Positions 8,636 through 18,294 of a stretch of DNA of 64,000 bases are shown in pieces. Every line of letters starts with the position of its first letter. Position 1 is the stretch's first letter. The position numbers and the translations under genes are program-made. Under the pieces are notes generated by a model that was not told the DNA's origin, did not search any database, and worked only from the letters and a program-made list of their open reading frames with translations. The stretch covers positions 1-64,000 of the forward strand of contig NZ_FOEO01000023.1 of NCBI RefSeq assembly GCF_900110765.1, given 5' to 3'. This DNA is from Pseudomonas sp. NFACC02 (lineage in GTDB: Bacteria > Pseudomonadota > Gammaproteobacteria > Pseudomonadales > Pseudomonadaceae).

Positions 8636-9111
8636 TAACCGCAAACCTCCGTAGAACAGGGTTCCCGGCGCGCCAGGCGGCCGGCGACGGAACTGCTACG
8701 CTCAAGCTGCTATCCGTCGAGATGGCGGCATCATCAGCCTTTTATCTTCAACGACGGCGTCTCACACCGACCCACTCTTGTCCACGAACGTCGCGGCTAC
8801 GCAGAAGCCTCCAGGAGCACACCCTCTAGAAGAAGACCCAGTGTTTTCGACACTTTTTGCCGCTTTGACACTCGAAAACCGTTCGGCGAGCGGGGAAAAA
8901 ATCTGTAAGCGACGTCACCGACACTGGATACGACCCCCTCTGTACTGGTTACGACGCGCCCTGTAGGCGTTTGTTTTTCCCTGTTACATGATCGTTATCG
9001 ACTCAATCGCCAGACGCAGTGATAGAGCTGTTTTCCCACTTGACTCGCCGACACCCAAAAACGCGTCAGCCCTGACTGATGACGAGAAGAAAACACCTAA
9101 GGAGTCCAACC
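8636..9111. other. sdaB-cbcX divergent control region
   Basis: 476 bp with no credible gene. An open frame at 8778-8966 lacks a ribosome-binding site and coding character. It holds a palindrome GTTTTCGA...TCGAAAAC (8843-8850, 8872-8879) and a strong direct repeat at 8923-8955 described separately. Promoters for both divergent genes must lie here. Confidence 0.6.
8923..8955 (+). promoter_or_regulatory. Candidate GbdR (AraC-type) activator site for cbcXWV
   Basis: ACTGGATACGAC (8923-8934) is repeated as ACTGGTTACGAC (8944-8955), 11 of 12 bases identical and exactly 21 bp apart, i.e. two helical turns in direct orientation. This is the normal geometry for an AraC-family activator. A possible promoter follows (TTGTTT at 8971-8976, TTATCG at 8995-9000). 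Assignment to GbdR is an inference from the neighbouring gene and known regulon. Confidence 0.6.
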
Positions 9112-10059
9112 ATGAAAGGTTCACACAAGCTATTGCTGGGCGTTGCGCTGAGTCTGCCCATGCTGGCCCAGGCCGCAGAGCCCGAGGCTTGCAAGACAGT
9201 CAATTTTTCCGATGTAGGCTGGACCGATATCACCGCGACTACTGCGACCACCAGCGTTGTCCTTCAGTCACTGGGCTACAAAACCAAGACCACCATGATT
9301 TCCGTACCGGTGACCTACAAGTCGCTGGCCGATGGCAAGAATATGGACGTGTTCCTCGGCAACTGGATGCCGACCATGGAAAACGACATCAAGCCATACC
9401 GCGACGCCGGCACTGTCGAAGTCGTGCGCACCAACCTCACAGGCGCCAAATACACACTGGCCGTACCGCAAGCGCTGTACGACAAAGGCCTGCATGATTT
9501 CGCCGACATCGCCAAATTCAAGAAAGAACTCGATGGCAAGATCTACGGCATCGAGCCCGGCAACGACGGCAACCGCCTGATCCAGAGCATGATCGACAAA
9601 GACGCATTCGGCCTGAAGACCGCCGGGTTCAAAGTCGTCGAATCGAGCGAAGCCGGCATGCTCTCCCAAGTGGATCGCGCCTCCAAGCGCGACACCGCCG
9701 TGGTGTTCCTGGGCTGGGCACCGCACCCGATGAACAAGCGCTTCAAGATTCAGTACCTGACCGGTGGCGACGACTTCTTCGGCCCCGACTTTGGCGCCGC
9801 GACCGTCGCGACCAACACGCGCAAGGGTTACACCCAGGAGTGCAGCAACGTCGGTCAGTTGCTGAAGAATCTGCAGTTCACCGTCGACATGGAAAGCGAG
9901 CTGATGGGCAACATCCTGGACGACAAGATGAAGCCTGAAGCCGCCGCGAAGGCGTGGTTGAAGAAGAATCCTCAAGTACTCGACACCTGGCTGGCGGGTG
10001 TCACCACAGTGGACGGTAAACCTGGCCTGGAAGCCGCTAAAGCCGAGCTGACGAAGTAA
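9112..10059 (+). CDS. cbcX: CbcX, choline/betaine/carnitine ABC transporter substrate-binding protein
   Basis: The 315-aa product has a Sec signal peptide (MKGSHKLLLGVALSLPMLAQA, cleavage near residue 21) and is a periplasmic binding protein of the OpuAC/ProX/ChoX class. Tryptophans that could form the quaternary-ammonium box occur in VGWTD, LGNWMPTM and FLGWAPHP. The start at 9112 follows AAGGAG. It is first gene of cbcXWV, in the same order as in P. aeruginosa. The intercistronic hairpin downstream would favour excess binding protein over the membrane components, as is usual for such operons. Confidence 0.92.
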   Translation: MKGSHKLLLGVALSLPMLAQAAEPEACKTVNFSDVGWTDITATTATTSVVLQSLGYKTKTTMISVPVTYKSLADGKNMDVFLGNWMPTMENDIKPYRDAGTVEVVRTNLTGAKYTLAVPQALYDKGLHDFADIAKFKKELDGKIYGIEPGNDGNRLIQSMIDKDAFGLKTAGFKVVESSEAGMLSQVDRASKRDTAVVFLGWAPHPMNKRFKIQYLTGGDDFFGPDFGAATVATNTRKGYTQECSNVGQLLKNLQFTVDMESELMGNILDDKMKPEAAAKAWLKKNPQVLDTWLAGVTTVDGKPGLEAAKAELTK

Positions 10060-10068
10060 CTCGACACG

Positions 10069-10088
10069 CAGGCGGGTTCGCCCGCCTG
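10069..10088 (+). terminator. Intercistronic hairpin between cbcX and cbcW
   Basis: CAGGCGGG-TTCG-CCCGCCTG is an 8-bp stem with a stable tetraloop, followed by a T-rich but interrupted tract. It resembles a weak attenuator or mRNA-stabilising hairpin rather than a full terminator, since cbcW has no obvious promoter of its own. Confidence 0.6.
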
Positions 10089-10126
10089 TTGTCCTCTTTT
10101 CATCCCGCACGCGGACAATCGATATC

Positions 10127-10972
10127 ATGCTGACTGATCATAAAATCCCCCTAGGCCAGTACATCGCAGGCTTTGTCGACTGGCTGACCCAACACGGCGC
10201 CAGCACCTTCGACGCCATCGCCTCGTCACTGGAAACCATGATCCACGGACTGACTTCCGGTCTGACGTGGTTCAATCCGTTTGTCCTGATCGGCCTGATT
10301 GCTCTGCTCGCACACTTCATCCAGCGCAAGTGGGGCCTGACCGCCTTCGTCATCCTTTCGTTTTTGCTGATCCTGAACCTGGGGTATTGGCAGGAAACCA
10401 TGGAAACCCTGGCCCAGGTGCTGTTTGCCACCCTGGTCTGTGTGGTGATCGGCGTGCCGCTGGGCATCGTTGCCGCGCACAAGCCGATGTTTTACACCTG
10501 CATGCGCCCCGTCCTCGACCTGATGCAGACGGTGCCGACGTTCGTTTACCTGATTCCAACCCTGACCCTGTTCGGGCTGGGCGTGGTACCGGGTCTGATT
10601 TCCACGGTGGTGTTCGCGATTGCCGCCCCCATCCGGTTGACCTATCTGGGCATCTGCGATGTCCCGCAAGAACTCCTCGACGCCGGCAAGGCCTTCGGCT
10701 GCTCCCGTCGCCAACTGCTTTCCCGAATCGAACTGCCCCACGCCATGCCTAGCATCGCGGCCGGCATCACCCAGTGCATCATGCTGTCGTTGTCGATGGT
10801 GGTGATCGCAGCACTGGTGGGTGCGGACGGCTTGGGCAAACCTGTGGTCAACGCACTGAACACTGCTGATATCGCACTGGGCTTCGAAGCAGGCCTTGCG
10901 ATCGTATTGCTGGCGATCATGCTCGACCGTATCTGCAAACAACCCGACGCAAAAGTGAGGGCCGACGCATGA
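10127..10972 (+). CDS. cbcW: CbcW, choline/betaine ABC transporter permease
   Basis: The 281-aa inner-membrane permease of the ProW/OpuAB type has about six hydrophobic segments and the cytoplasmic coupling EAA-like loop in the segment ELLDAGKAFGCSRRQLLSRI. The family stretches VPLGIVAAHKP and MQTVPTFVYLIP are clear. Its last bases overlap cbcV (ATGA at 10969-10972), indicating translational coupling. It forms the channel for betaine, choline or carnitine imported by CbcX and CbcV. Confidence 0.92.
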   Translation: MLTDHKIPLGQYIAGFVDWLTQHGASTFDAIASSLETMIHGLTSGLTWFNPFVLIGLIALLAHFIQRKWGLTAFVILSFLLILNLGYWQETMETLAQVLFATLVCVVIGVPLGIVAAHKPMFYTCMRPVLDLMQTVPTFVYLIPTLTLFGLGVVPGLISTVVFAIAAPIRLTYLGICDVPQELLDAGKAFGCSRRQLLSRIELPHAMPSIAAGITQCIMLSLSMVVIAALVGADGLGKPVVNALNTADIALGFEAGLAIVLLAIMLDRICKQPDAKVRADA

Positions 10973-12150
10973 GCATCATCAAATTCGACCAGGTAGACGT
11001 CGTCTTCTCCAAAGACCCGCGCGAGGCTCTCAAGCTGCTGGATCAGGGCCTGGCGCGGCCGGAAATCCTGAAAAAAACCGGTCAGATCGTTGGCGTTGAA
11101 AAAGCCAGTCTGGAAATCAACAAAGGCGAAATCTGTGTGCTGATGGGCTTGTCCGGTTCGGGCAAATCCAGCCTGCTGCGCTGCATCAACGGCCTGAACA
11201 CGGTCAGCCGCGGTTCGCTGTTCGTGGAGCACGAAGGGAAGCAGATCAACATCGCCAACTGCACCCCGGCCGAGCTGAAAATGATGCGCACCAAGCGCAT
11301 CGCGATGGTGTTCCAGAAGTTCGCCCTGATGCCATGGCTGACCGTTCGCGAGAACATCAGCTTTGGCCTGGAAATGCAGGGGCGCCCCGAAAAAGAACGT
11401 CGCCAACTGGTCGACGAAAAACTTGAGCTGGTGGGCTTGGCCCAGTGGCGTAACAAGAAGCCTGACGAACTGTCCGGCGGCATGCAGCAGCGCGTGGGCC
11501 TGGCCCGTGCATTGGCGATGGACGCCGACATTCTGCTGATGGACGAACCGTTCTCCGCTCTCGACCCGCTGATCCGCCAGGGTCTGCAGGATGAACTGTT
11601 GGCCCTGCAGAAGAAATTGAGCAAAACCATCGTGTTCGTGAGCCATGACCTGGACGAAGCCCTGAAGCTGGGCACCCGCATCGCGATCATGAAAGACGGC
11701 CGGATCATCCAGTACAGCGTGCCGGAAGAGATCGTGCTCAACCCTGCGGACGAATACGTGCGGACCTTCGTCGCGCACACCAACCCGCTCAACGTCCTGT
11801 GTGGCCGCAGCCTGATGCGCCCGATCACCGATTGCACGCGCATCAACGGCTCCCAGGTGTGCCTGGACCCGGGCGACGATTCATGGATCGATCTGGCAGA
11901 CGGCAACACGATCAAAGGCCTGCGCCAGCACGGCGCGGCGGTGGACCTGCAGAGCTGGGAACCCGGCCAGGCGGTCGAAAACCTGGGCCGCAGACCGACT
12001 GTCGTGCACTCCGACATCGGCATGCGTGAAGCGCTGCAGATTCGTTACCACACCGGCAACAAGCTGGTGCTTCAAGAGAACAACCAACTGGTCGGCATTC
12101 TGGGCGACAGCGAGCTGTACCACGCGTTGCTTGGTAAGAATCACGGCTAA
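10969..12150 (+). CDS. cbcV: CbcV, choline/betaine ABC transporter ATPase
   Basis: The 393-aa ATPase has Walker A GLSGSGKSS, the Q-loop FQKFALMPW, the signature LSGGMQQRV, Walker B ILLMDEPF and the switch His in VFVSHD. The roughly 115-residue C-terminal extension is CBS-like and common in ProV-type glycine betaine ATPases, where it can sense osmolarity. It overlaps cbcW by 4 bp and closes the cbcXWV operon. Confidence 0.93.
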   Translation: MSIIKFDQVDVVFSKDPREALKLLDQGLARPEILKKTGQIVGVEKASLEINKGEICVLMGLSGSGKSSLLRCINGLNTVSRGSLFVEHEGKQINIANCTPAELKMMRTKRIAMVFQKFALMPWLTVRENISFGLEMQGRPEKERRQLVDEKLELVGLAQWRNKKPDELSGGMQQRVGLARALAMDADILLMDEPFSALDPLIRQGLQDELLALQKKLSKTIVFVSHDLDEALKLGTRIAIMKDGRIIQYSVPEEIVLNPADEYVRTFVAHTNPLNVLCGRSLMRPITDCTRINGSQVCLDPGDDSWIDLADGNTIKGLRQHGAAVDLQSWEPGQAVENLGRRPTVVHSDIGMREALQIRYHTGNKLVLQENNQLVGILGDSELYHALLGKNHG

Positions 12151-12164
12151 ACGCACCACCAGAC

Positions 12165-12201
12165 TGTGATCGTTCCCACGCAGAGCGTGGGAACGATCAC
12201 A
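12165..12201. repeat. Palindromic repeat (GATCGTTCCCACGC family)
   Basis: TGTGATCGTTCCCACGC and its exact complement form a 17-bp stem with a 3-nt loop immediately after cbcV. The same family recurs at 22827-22931. It may act as the operon's 3' hairpin. Confidence 0.88.
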
Positions 12202-12228
12202 CAAACGGGTAAGCGCGACACCCGAAAC

Positions 12229-12364
12229 TGTAGGAGCGAGGCTTGTCCCGCGATCTGCCGGGAACCGGCAGCAAATTCAGCGAATGCGGTGTGCCTGACA
12301 CCCCCAATGCGGATGGATTTGCTGCCGCTGCGCAGCAGATCGCGGGACGAGCCACGCTCCTACA
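12229..12364. repeat. REP inverted pair
   Basis: TGTAGGAGCGAGGCTTGTCC at the left is mirrored by an imperfect GGACGAGCCACGCTCCTACA at the right, with a second internal pair (GATCTGC...GCAGATC). It fills the gap between cbcV and betI, where P. aeruginosa carries betT1. No transporter remnant is seen. Confidence 0.82.
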
Positions 12365-12432
12365 AATGATCGTTTCAAGGCTCTAAAACGCACGAGATCA
12401 ACAGCTTTCCGCACGCCCATGGTTTTTTGTTG

Positions 12433-12462
12433 ATTGAACGTTCAATTAAAAAGCAATATACT
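12433..12462 (+). promoter_or_regulatory. betIBA promoter with BetI operator
   Basis: The perfect 14-bp palindrome ATTGAACGTTCAAT (12433-12446) matches known BetI/TetR-type operators of bet operons. It overlaps a -35 TTGAAC (12434-12439) that is spaced 17 bp from the -10 TATACT (12457-12462). Repressor bound here would block RNA polymerase until choline relieves it. Confidence 0.85.
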
Positions 12463-12516
12463 GGAGGCCGTTTTTCAGCCCTTCTCGATCACCCGGCAAG
12501 CCACGGAGACGCTCAG

Positions 12517-13116
12517 ATGCCCAAGGTCGGTATGCAACCCATTCGTCGTCAGCAACTGATTCAGGCCACGCTTTCGGCCGTCGATCAGGTCGGGATGGGC
12601 GATGCCAGCATCGCGTTGATCGCCAGACTGGCCGGCGTCTCCAACGGTATCATCAGTCACTACTTTCAGGACAAGAACGGCCTGATCGCAGCGACCATGC
12701 GCCACCTGATGAACGCACTGATCATCAACGTCGCCGAACGCCGGCAGGCACTGACCGACAGCAGCCCCAGGGCGCATCTGAAAGTCATCATCGAGGGCAA
12801 CTTCGACGCCAGTCAGGTCAACGGCCCGGCCATGAAAACCTGGCTCGCGTTCTGGGCCACCAGCATGCATTCGCCATCGCTGCACCGATTACAGCGCATC
12901 AACGATCACCGCCTGTATTCGAACCTGTGCTGCCAGTTCCGCCGCGTGCTGCCACTGGACGACGCACGCACCGCAGCTCGCGGCCTGGCGGCGCTGATCG
13001 ATGGACTGTGGTTGCGCGGCGCGCTTTCCGGCGATGCCTTCGATACCCAACAGGCGCAACAGCTCGCCTACGAATACATGGATTTCCAACTGGCAAAAGC
13101 GGCGCGCTGCTCCTGA
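12517..13116 (+). CDS. betI: BetI, TetR-family choline-responsive repressor
   Basis: The 199-aa product starts MPKVGMQPIRRQQLI, the conserved BetI N-terminus. The TetR helix-turn-helix spans about residues 25-47 (SIALIARLAGVSNGIISHYF). The C-terminal ligand/dimer domain contains MKTWLAFWA. The ATG at 12517 is preceded by GGAGA, and the frame upstream of it runs through the operator and is not coding. It is first gene of betIBA and autoregulates the operon through the palindrome at 12433. Confidence 0.95.
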   Translation: MPKVGMQPIRRQQLIQATLSAVDQVGMGDASIALIARLAGVSNGIISHYFQDKNGLIAATMRHLMNALIINVAERRQALTDSSPRAHLKVIIEGNFDASQVNGPAMKTWLAFWATSMHSPSLHRLQRINDHRLYSNLCCQFRRVLPLDDARTAARGLAALIDGLWLRGALSGDAFDTQQAQQLAYEYMDFQLAKAARCS

Positions 13117-13201
13117 TACATACGGCAGGCCGCCCGACAACGACCGGCACAGCACTCAACGCACCCGGTCATCGCCATTCACAGACAACTGCGAGGACTT
13201 T

Positions 13202-14674
<1,473 letters not shown>

Positions 14675-14701
14675 ACCCGGCCTTACGCCATGACCCGATC
14701 T

Positions 14702-14738
14702 CTGTAGGAGCAGTTGTAACCTCCGACTGCTCCTACAG
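14702..14738. repeat. Short REP hairpin in betB-betA gap
   Basis: CTGTAGGAGCAG (14702-14713) and CTGCTCCTACAG (14727-14738) form a perfect 12-bp stem. It lies inside the bet operon, so it may modulate the mRNA between betB and betA rather than end it. Confidence 0.8.
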
Positions 14739-14792
14739 GAGATTGAGTCAACAGCCATACCCCTGATCACCTTATGAAGAGGGAGCATTTTA

Positions 14793-16496
14793 ATGTCCCA
14801 AGAATACGACTACATCATCATCGGGGCCGGCTCTGCCGGTAACACCCTGGCAGCCCGTCTCACCGAAGACGCGGGCGTCACCGTTCTGTTGCTCGAAGCC
14901 GGCGGCCCGGATTACCGCGCCGACTTCCGCACCCAAATGCCGGCCGCGCTGGCGTTCCCGCTTCAGGGTCGTCGCTACAACTGGGCTTACGAAACCGAGC
15001 CCGAGCCTTACATGAACAACCGCCGGATGGAGTGCGGTCGTGGCAAAGGCCTGGGCGGTTCGTCGCTGATCAACGGCATGTGCTACATCCGTGGCAACGC
15101 GATGGACTATGACGGCTGGGCGAAATTGCCAGGGCTGGAAGACTGGACCTACCTCGACTGCCTGCCGTATTTCCGCAAGGCGGAAACCCGCGATATCGGT
15201 CCGAACGACTACCATGGCGGCGAAGGCCCGGTCAGCGTGACCACGCCCAAAGCGGGTAACAATCCGCTGTTCGCCGCGATGGTGGAAGCCGGTGTTCAGG
15301 CGGGTTACCCACGCACCGAAGACCTTAACGGCTATCAACAGGAAGGCTTCGGCCCGATGGACCGCACCGTCACACCGTTCGGTCGTCGCGCCAGCACCGC
15401 CCGTGGTTATCTGGACGAAGCGAAGAAGCGCTCGACGCTGACCATCGTCACCCATGCACTGACCGATCGCATCCTGTTCGAGGGCAAACGTGCCGTGGGC
15501 GTGGCCTACCTGGTCGGCAACAGCGACACGCGCATCGAAGCCCGCGCACGCAAGGAAGTCCTGTTGTGCAGCGGCGCGATTGCCTCGCCTCAGGTCCTGC
15601 AGCGTTCCGGCGTCGGCCCTGCCGCGCTGCTGAAGAAGCTCGACATTCCGGTGGTGCACGATCTGCCCGGCGTGGGGGAGAACCTTCAGGACCACCTGGA
15701 GATGTACCTGCAGTATGCCTGCAAGGAACCGGTCTCGCTGTACCCCTCCTTGCTCTGGTGGAACCAGCCGGCCATTGGTGCCGAGTGGATGTTTCTGGGC
15801 AAGGGCATCGGTGCCAGCAATCAGTTCGAGGCCGGCGGTTTCATTCGCTCACGCGAGGAATTCGAGTGGCCGAACATTCAGTACCACTTCCTGCCGGTGG
15901 CGATTAACTACAACGGCAGCAAGGGTGTGAAGGAGCACGGGTTCCAGGCCCACGTGGGCTCGATGCGCTCGCCGAGCCGCGGCCGTGTGCAGCTGAAGTC
16001 CAGGAATCCGCGCGACTACCCGAGCATCCTGTTCAATTACATGTCCACCGAACAGGACTGGCAGGAGTTCCGCGACGGCATCCGCCTGACCCGGGAAATC
16101 ATGCAACAGCCTGCGCTGGACAAGTACCGCGGTCGCGAGATCAGTCCGGGCATCGAAGTGCAGACCGACGAGCAGCTTGACCAGTTCGTCCGCGAGCACG
16201 CCGAAACGGCCTATCACCCGTCGTGCTCGTGCAAGATGGGCACCGATGAAATGGCCGTGGTCGACGGTGAAGGTCGTGTGCACGGGATGCAGAACCTGCG
16301 CGTGGTCGACGCTTCGATCATGCCGATCATCACCACCGGCAACCTGAATGCGCCGACGATCATGATCGCCGAGAAAATCGCCGACAAGATCCGCGGTCGC
16401 GCTCCGCTGCCACGCAGCACCGCACGGTATTACGTGGCTGGCGATGCGCCGGTGCGTGGCAAGCCGATGCGTGAGGTTGGCTCGAGGGCGCAGTAG
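14793..16496 (+). CDS. betA: Choline dehydrogenase BetA (GMC flavoprotein)
   Basis: The 567-aa FAD enzyme oxidises choline to betaine aldehyde. The N-terminal dinucleotide fold is IIIGAGSAGNTLAARL. GMC signatures include GRGKGLGGSSLINGM and the GAIASPQVLQRSGVG stretch. The active-site His-Asn pair is H475 (in YHPSCSCKMG) and N519 (in GNLNAPT). It is the last gene of betIBA. Start is the ATG at 14793 after AGAGGGAG. It acts at the inner face of the membrane, feeding electrons to the respiratory chain. Confidence 0.96.
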   Translation: MSQEYDYIIIGAGSAGNTLAARLTEDAGVTVLLLEAGGPDYRADFRTQMPAALAFPLQGRRYNWAYETEPEPYMNNRRMECGRGKGLGGSSLINGMCYIRGNAMDYDGWAKLPGLEDWTYLDCLPYFRKAETRDIGPNDYHGGEGPVSVTTPKAGNNPLFAAMVEAGVQAGYPRTEDLNGYQQEGFGPMDRTVTPFGRRASTARGYLDEAKKRSTLTIVTHALTDRILFEGKRAVGVAYLVGNSDTRIEARARKEVLLCSGAIASPQVLQRSGVGPAALLKKLDIPVVHDLPGVGENLQDHLEMYLQYACKEPVSLYPSLLWWNQPAIGAEWMFLGKGIGASNQFEAGGFIRSREEFEWPNIQYHFLPVAINYNGSKGVKEHGFQAHVGSMRSPSRGRVQLKSRNPRDYPSILFNYMSTEQDWQEFRDGIRLTREIMQQPALDKYRGREISPGIEVQTDEQLDQFVREHAETAYHPSCSCKMGTDEMAVVDGEGRVHGMQNLRVVDASIMPIITTGNLNAPTIMIAEKIADKIRGRAPLPRSTARYYVAGDAPVRGKPMREVGSRAQ

Positions 16497-16537
16497 TCGA
16501 GCCGGTTGCCATCGTCCGTGCCGGTGACTGCAAGCCC

Positions 16538-16747
16538 TGTAGGAGCGCGCTTGCCGGCGAATGCGTCAGCACTTCAGCATTGAGGGTGGCTGGCACGACG
16601 CATTCGCCACCGTCGTAACCTCCGGCAGCTCCCACAGGAGGACGCTCAGCAGACAGGCCATCGCAGCTGAGCGAGTCTGGTGTCAGAGAAGATCCAGCGT
16701 GTCACGCACTCTGTGTGGGAGCTGCCGGAGGTTACGACGGTGGCGAA
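16538..16747. repeat. REP cluster with a 33-bp perfect inverted pair
   Basis: A TGTAGGAGCGCGCTTGCCGG half-element starts at 16538. A second family gives a perfect 33-bp inverted repeat: positions 16603-16635 (TTCGCCACCGTCGTAACCTC...) and 16715-16747. The two copies, pointing toward each other about 80 bp apart, look like a mobile REP doublet (REPIN). Confidence 0.85.
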
Positions 16748-16851
16748 GCGGTCGGTAGAGCCGATGCAACCCTTCTTGGCTTCCCGCCCAAAGGCTCAAG
16801 CGCGCTATGATTCGAACCGTGCCTGTCCGAATCGCCAAGGAGCCTTCCTGC

Positions 16852-18294
16852 ATGTTCGACTTCTCCGCTCAACTCAAGCAGCGGTTCGCCGCCTTGCAGA
16901 GCAGCGCCCGATTTTTCTCCCTGCGCTACGTCAAACAAACCAGTCAGCACCTGACCGTGCGCAAGAACGTCGCCGAACCGCCGCAGCTGAGCACTGACGA
17001 AGGTGCGATGCTGACCGTACGCATTGACGGGGTCGAAGCGTACGCGGCCACCAACGACCTCTCGCAACAGGGTTTACAGGCCGCGCTCGAACGGGCCGAA
17101 GCTCAGGCCCGCATGCTCGCCCCGCACGCATTGCTCGACCTGCGCGAGCAGGCTGTGGCGACGAGCCGTGCTGACTATCTCTCACCGAACCTGACCAGCG
17201 CCTTCCCATCGCTCAGCGATTGTTATGCCCTGCTCGGCAGCGAATCCGCCTCCGTGCCCAAGGACGATCGACTGGTCAATTGGCAAGTCAGTCTGGGGCT
17301 GGAAAACGTCGAGCAGATTTACCTGAACAGCGCGGGGGCCGAAATCCGTCAGGCGCAGCGCTTTGTCTTCCCCGGCCTCAGCGTCACCGCCTATGACGGC
17401 AAAGACAGCCAGACCCGCAGCCTGGGTCGCGACAACTTCGGCCAGCAAGGCGGCGCGGAAGTCATTACCGCCTGCGGCATCATCGGTGCGGCGGCCCACG
17501 TCGCCGATCAGGCGCTGCAACTGATCCTGGCGCCCAACACCCCAAGCGGCCCCCGCGACCTGTTGCTGACGCCCGATCAAATGATCCTGCAAATCCACGA
17601 GTCCATCGGCCACCCGCTGGAGCTGGACCGCATTCTCGGTGACGAGCGCAACTACGCCGGCACCAGCTTCGTCAAGGCCAGCGACTTCGGCACCCTGCGC
17701 TATGGCTCGGACCTGCTCAACGTGACCTTTGACCCGGACATCCCCGAGCAACTGGCAAGTTACGGCTACGACGACGATGGCACGCCCGCCACCAAGCAAT
17801 TCCTGATCAAGGAAGGGATTCTGCAGCGGCCGCTGGGTGGCGCGCTGTCGCAATACCGCTCCGGTATGGAAGGCGTCGCCAACAGCCGCGCCTGCAGCTG
17901 GAACCGGGCGCCCATCGACCGCATGGCCAACCTCAACATCGAGCCGGGCGACCAGTCGATGGCACAACTGATTGGCGGTATCGAGCACGGCATTTTGATG
18001 AGCACCAACCGCTCGTGGTCGATCGACGATGCGCGCAACAAATTTCAGTTCGGCTGCGAGTGGGGTCAGTTGATCGAGAACGGCGAGCTCAAGGGTGTCG
18101 TGAAAAACCCGAACTACCGCGCCATTTCCGCGCAATTCTGGCGCAACCTCAGCGCCGTCGGTGACGCAAGCACCTTCAAGGTCCTTGGCACGCCGAACTG
18201 CGGCAAGGGCGAGCCCAACCAAGTGGTGCGCGTTGGCCATGCCTCGCCCGCCTGTGTGTTCACCAACGTCGATGTTTTCGGAGGTGATGCCTGA
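16852..18294 (+). CDS. TldD-like metallopeptidase subunit
   Basis: The 480-aa product belongs to the TldD/PmbA (modulator of DNA gyrase) peptidase family. The zinc motif HESIGH (HExxxH) occurs in the segment LQIHESIGHPLELDR. The C-terminal metal ligand region would be the Cys in LGTPNCGKGEPNQ. It partners with the next gene, whose start overlaps its stop (TGATG, 18292-18296). TldD/TldE heterodimers are tunnel-shaped proteases that degrade unfolded peptides or mature some ribosomal peptides. It does not look like the canonical housekeeping tldD in length or context, so it may be a second system. The start at 16852 follows AAGGAG; the longer frame is rejected. Confidence 0.85.
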   Translation: MFDFSAQLKQRFAALQSSARFFSLRYVKQTSQHLTVRKNVAEPPQLSTDEGAMLTVRIDGVEAYAATNDLSQQGLQAALERAEAQARMLAPHALLDLREQAVATSRADYLSPNLTSAFPSLSDCYALLGSESASVPKDDRLVNWQVSLGLENVEQIYLNSAGAEIRQAQRFVFPGLSVTAYDGKDSQTRSLGRDNFGQQGGAEVITACGIIGAAAHVADQALQLILAPNTPSGPRDLLLTPDQMILQIHESIGHPLELDRILGDERNYAGTSFVKASDFGTLRYGSDLLNVTFDPDIPEQLASYGYDDDGTPATKQFLIKEGILQRPLGGALSQYRSGMEGVANSRACSWNRAPIDRMANLNIEPGDQSMAQLIGGIEHGILMSTNRSWSIDDARNKFQFGCEWGQLIENGELKGVVKNPNYRAISAQFWRNLSAVGDASTFKVLGTPNCGKGEPNQVVRVGHASPACVFTNVDVFGGDA

